From the NCBI GenBank assembly GCA_002383165.1, contig DFXK01000003.1:282734-288614 (forward strand): DNA of 5,881 nt, given 5' to 3'. This document shows, piece after piece, positions 5,753-5,881 of this stretch (positions are counted from its first letter, which is position 1; each line of letters opens with the position of its first letter). Made by a program: the position numbers and the translations under genes. The DNA comes from Flavobacteriales bacterium UBA4110 (GTDB taxonomy: Bacteria; Bacteroidota; Bacteroidia; Flavobacteriales; Weeksellaceae). The notes below the pieces were generated by a model. It saw only the letters and a list, made by a program, of their open reading frames with translations, had not been told where the DNA came from and did no database searches.

Positions 5753-5881
5753 ATGTGGGACCACTATAAAACCCTTCAATATATTCCGCTAAATGAAAAA
5801 GGCGAAAGAGCCGGGCATCCGTTCAAAGCTTCGCTGTTCGGAAAGAGCACAGGGCTTCCGGCTTTGGAACTGCATTTTTAG
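5753..5881 (+). CDS. Short open frame, possibly the 3' end of a broken gene
   Basis: A 42-aa frame starting ATG-TGG-GAC and ending with TAG at the last base of the window. It reads MWDHYKTLQYIPLNEKGERA then HPF...STGLPALELHF, which looks like the natural C-terminus of a larger protein rather than a complete one; I do not recognise it. The frame is open upstream only to a TGA at 5729-5731. Its GC content is about 47 percent, clearly above the surrounding DNA, suggesting a different origin. It may be a gene remnant left by an insertion or deletion. Other frames here are also open for about 30 codons (one from ATG 5793, one on the minus strand), so the reading frame is uncertain. The 116 bp before it (5637-5752) hold nothing recognisable. 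Confidence 0.35.
   Translation: MWDHYKTLQYIPLNEKGERAGHPFKASLFGKSTGLPALELHF

Larger units (their letters stand above)
1840..5881. mobile_element. Integrative element at tRNA-Arg, right end not in view
   Basis: The segment right of the tRNA contains a tRNA-facing serine recombinase, a small accessory gene on the same strand and an unrelated rightward cargo gene split by a frameshift. This composition, together with the recombinase tail running through the tRNA, supports an integrated element. No relaxase, mating-pair or phage structural gene is visible, so its class (integrative mobilizable element, prophage remnant or small genomic island) cannot be decided. The left boundary is within the tRNA; the given end is only the window edge. 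A change to more GC-rich DNA near 5750 could mark an internal junction or the far boundary. Confidence 0.6.

Noticed and set aside
5793..5881. ATG frame open to the window edge, and a minus-strand frame of about 30 codons over the same DNA
   Set aside because: Neither reads as convincingly as the 5753-5881 frame, and all are too short to judge.

Overview
The window looks like a piece of a Flavobacteriia genome (Bacteroidota; a Chryseobacterium-like member is my best guess). The reasons are AT-rich DNA, start codons without clear Shine-Dalgarno sequences, and a large outer-membrane beta-barrel protein typical of that phylum. This rests on sequence style only, not on a database match.

Layout. 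Positions 34-1830 (+) encode a 598-aa secreted outer-membrane barrel of the TonB-dependent-receptor type that appears to lack a plug domain. Nine bases after its stop lies a complete tRNA-Arg with anticodon TCG (1840-1913, +), followed at once by a strong intrinsic terminator (1921-1959). Facing them is a large serine recombinase (1831-3441, -). Its last residues are encoded by the antisense strand of that terminator and of the whole tRNA, and its stop codon abuts the stop of the barrel gene. This is the usual junction of an integrative element inserted at a tRNA gene: left of the tRNA is host DNA, right of it is element DNA. Upstream of the recombinase, on the same strand, is a small protein of about 72 aa (3492-3710) that is probably an element accessory gene.

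Positions 3711-4116 are non-coding and AT-rich. They separate the leftward recombinase module from a rightward cargo gene and contain a short hairpin and two 10-bp-spaced TTATAAG repeats. The cargo is a membrane protein with four predicted N-terminal membrane segments and a long helical soluble part, faintly like DUF2254. It is split by a one-base frameshift near 4259-4275: the first part is in the frame starting at 4117, the rest in the frame that ends at 5636. One extra T in either of two T5 tracts would give one protein of about 506 aa. After 5636 comes a short gap and then a more GC-rich 42-codon open frame (5753-5881) ending exactly at the window edge, possibly the tail of a broken gene.

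The most interesting part is the recombinase/tRNA junction. One stretch of DNA serves as a tRNA gene, its terminator, a probable attachment site and the recombinase C-terminus. An A9 run just before that tail could, by slippage, end the recombinase before or exactly at the tRNA boundary. No CRISPR array, rRNA or insertion sequence was seen.
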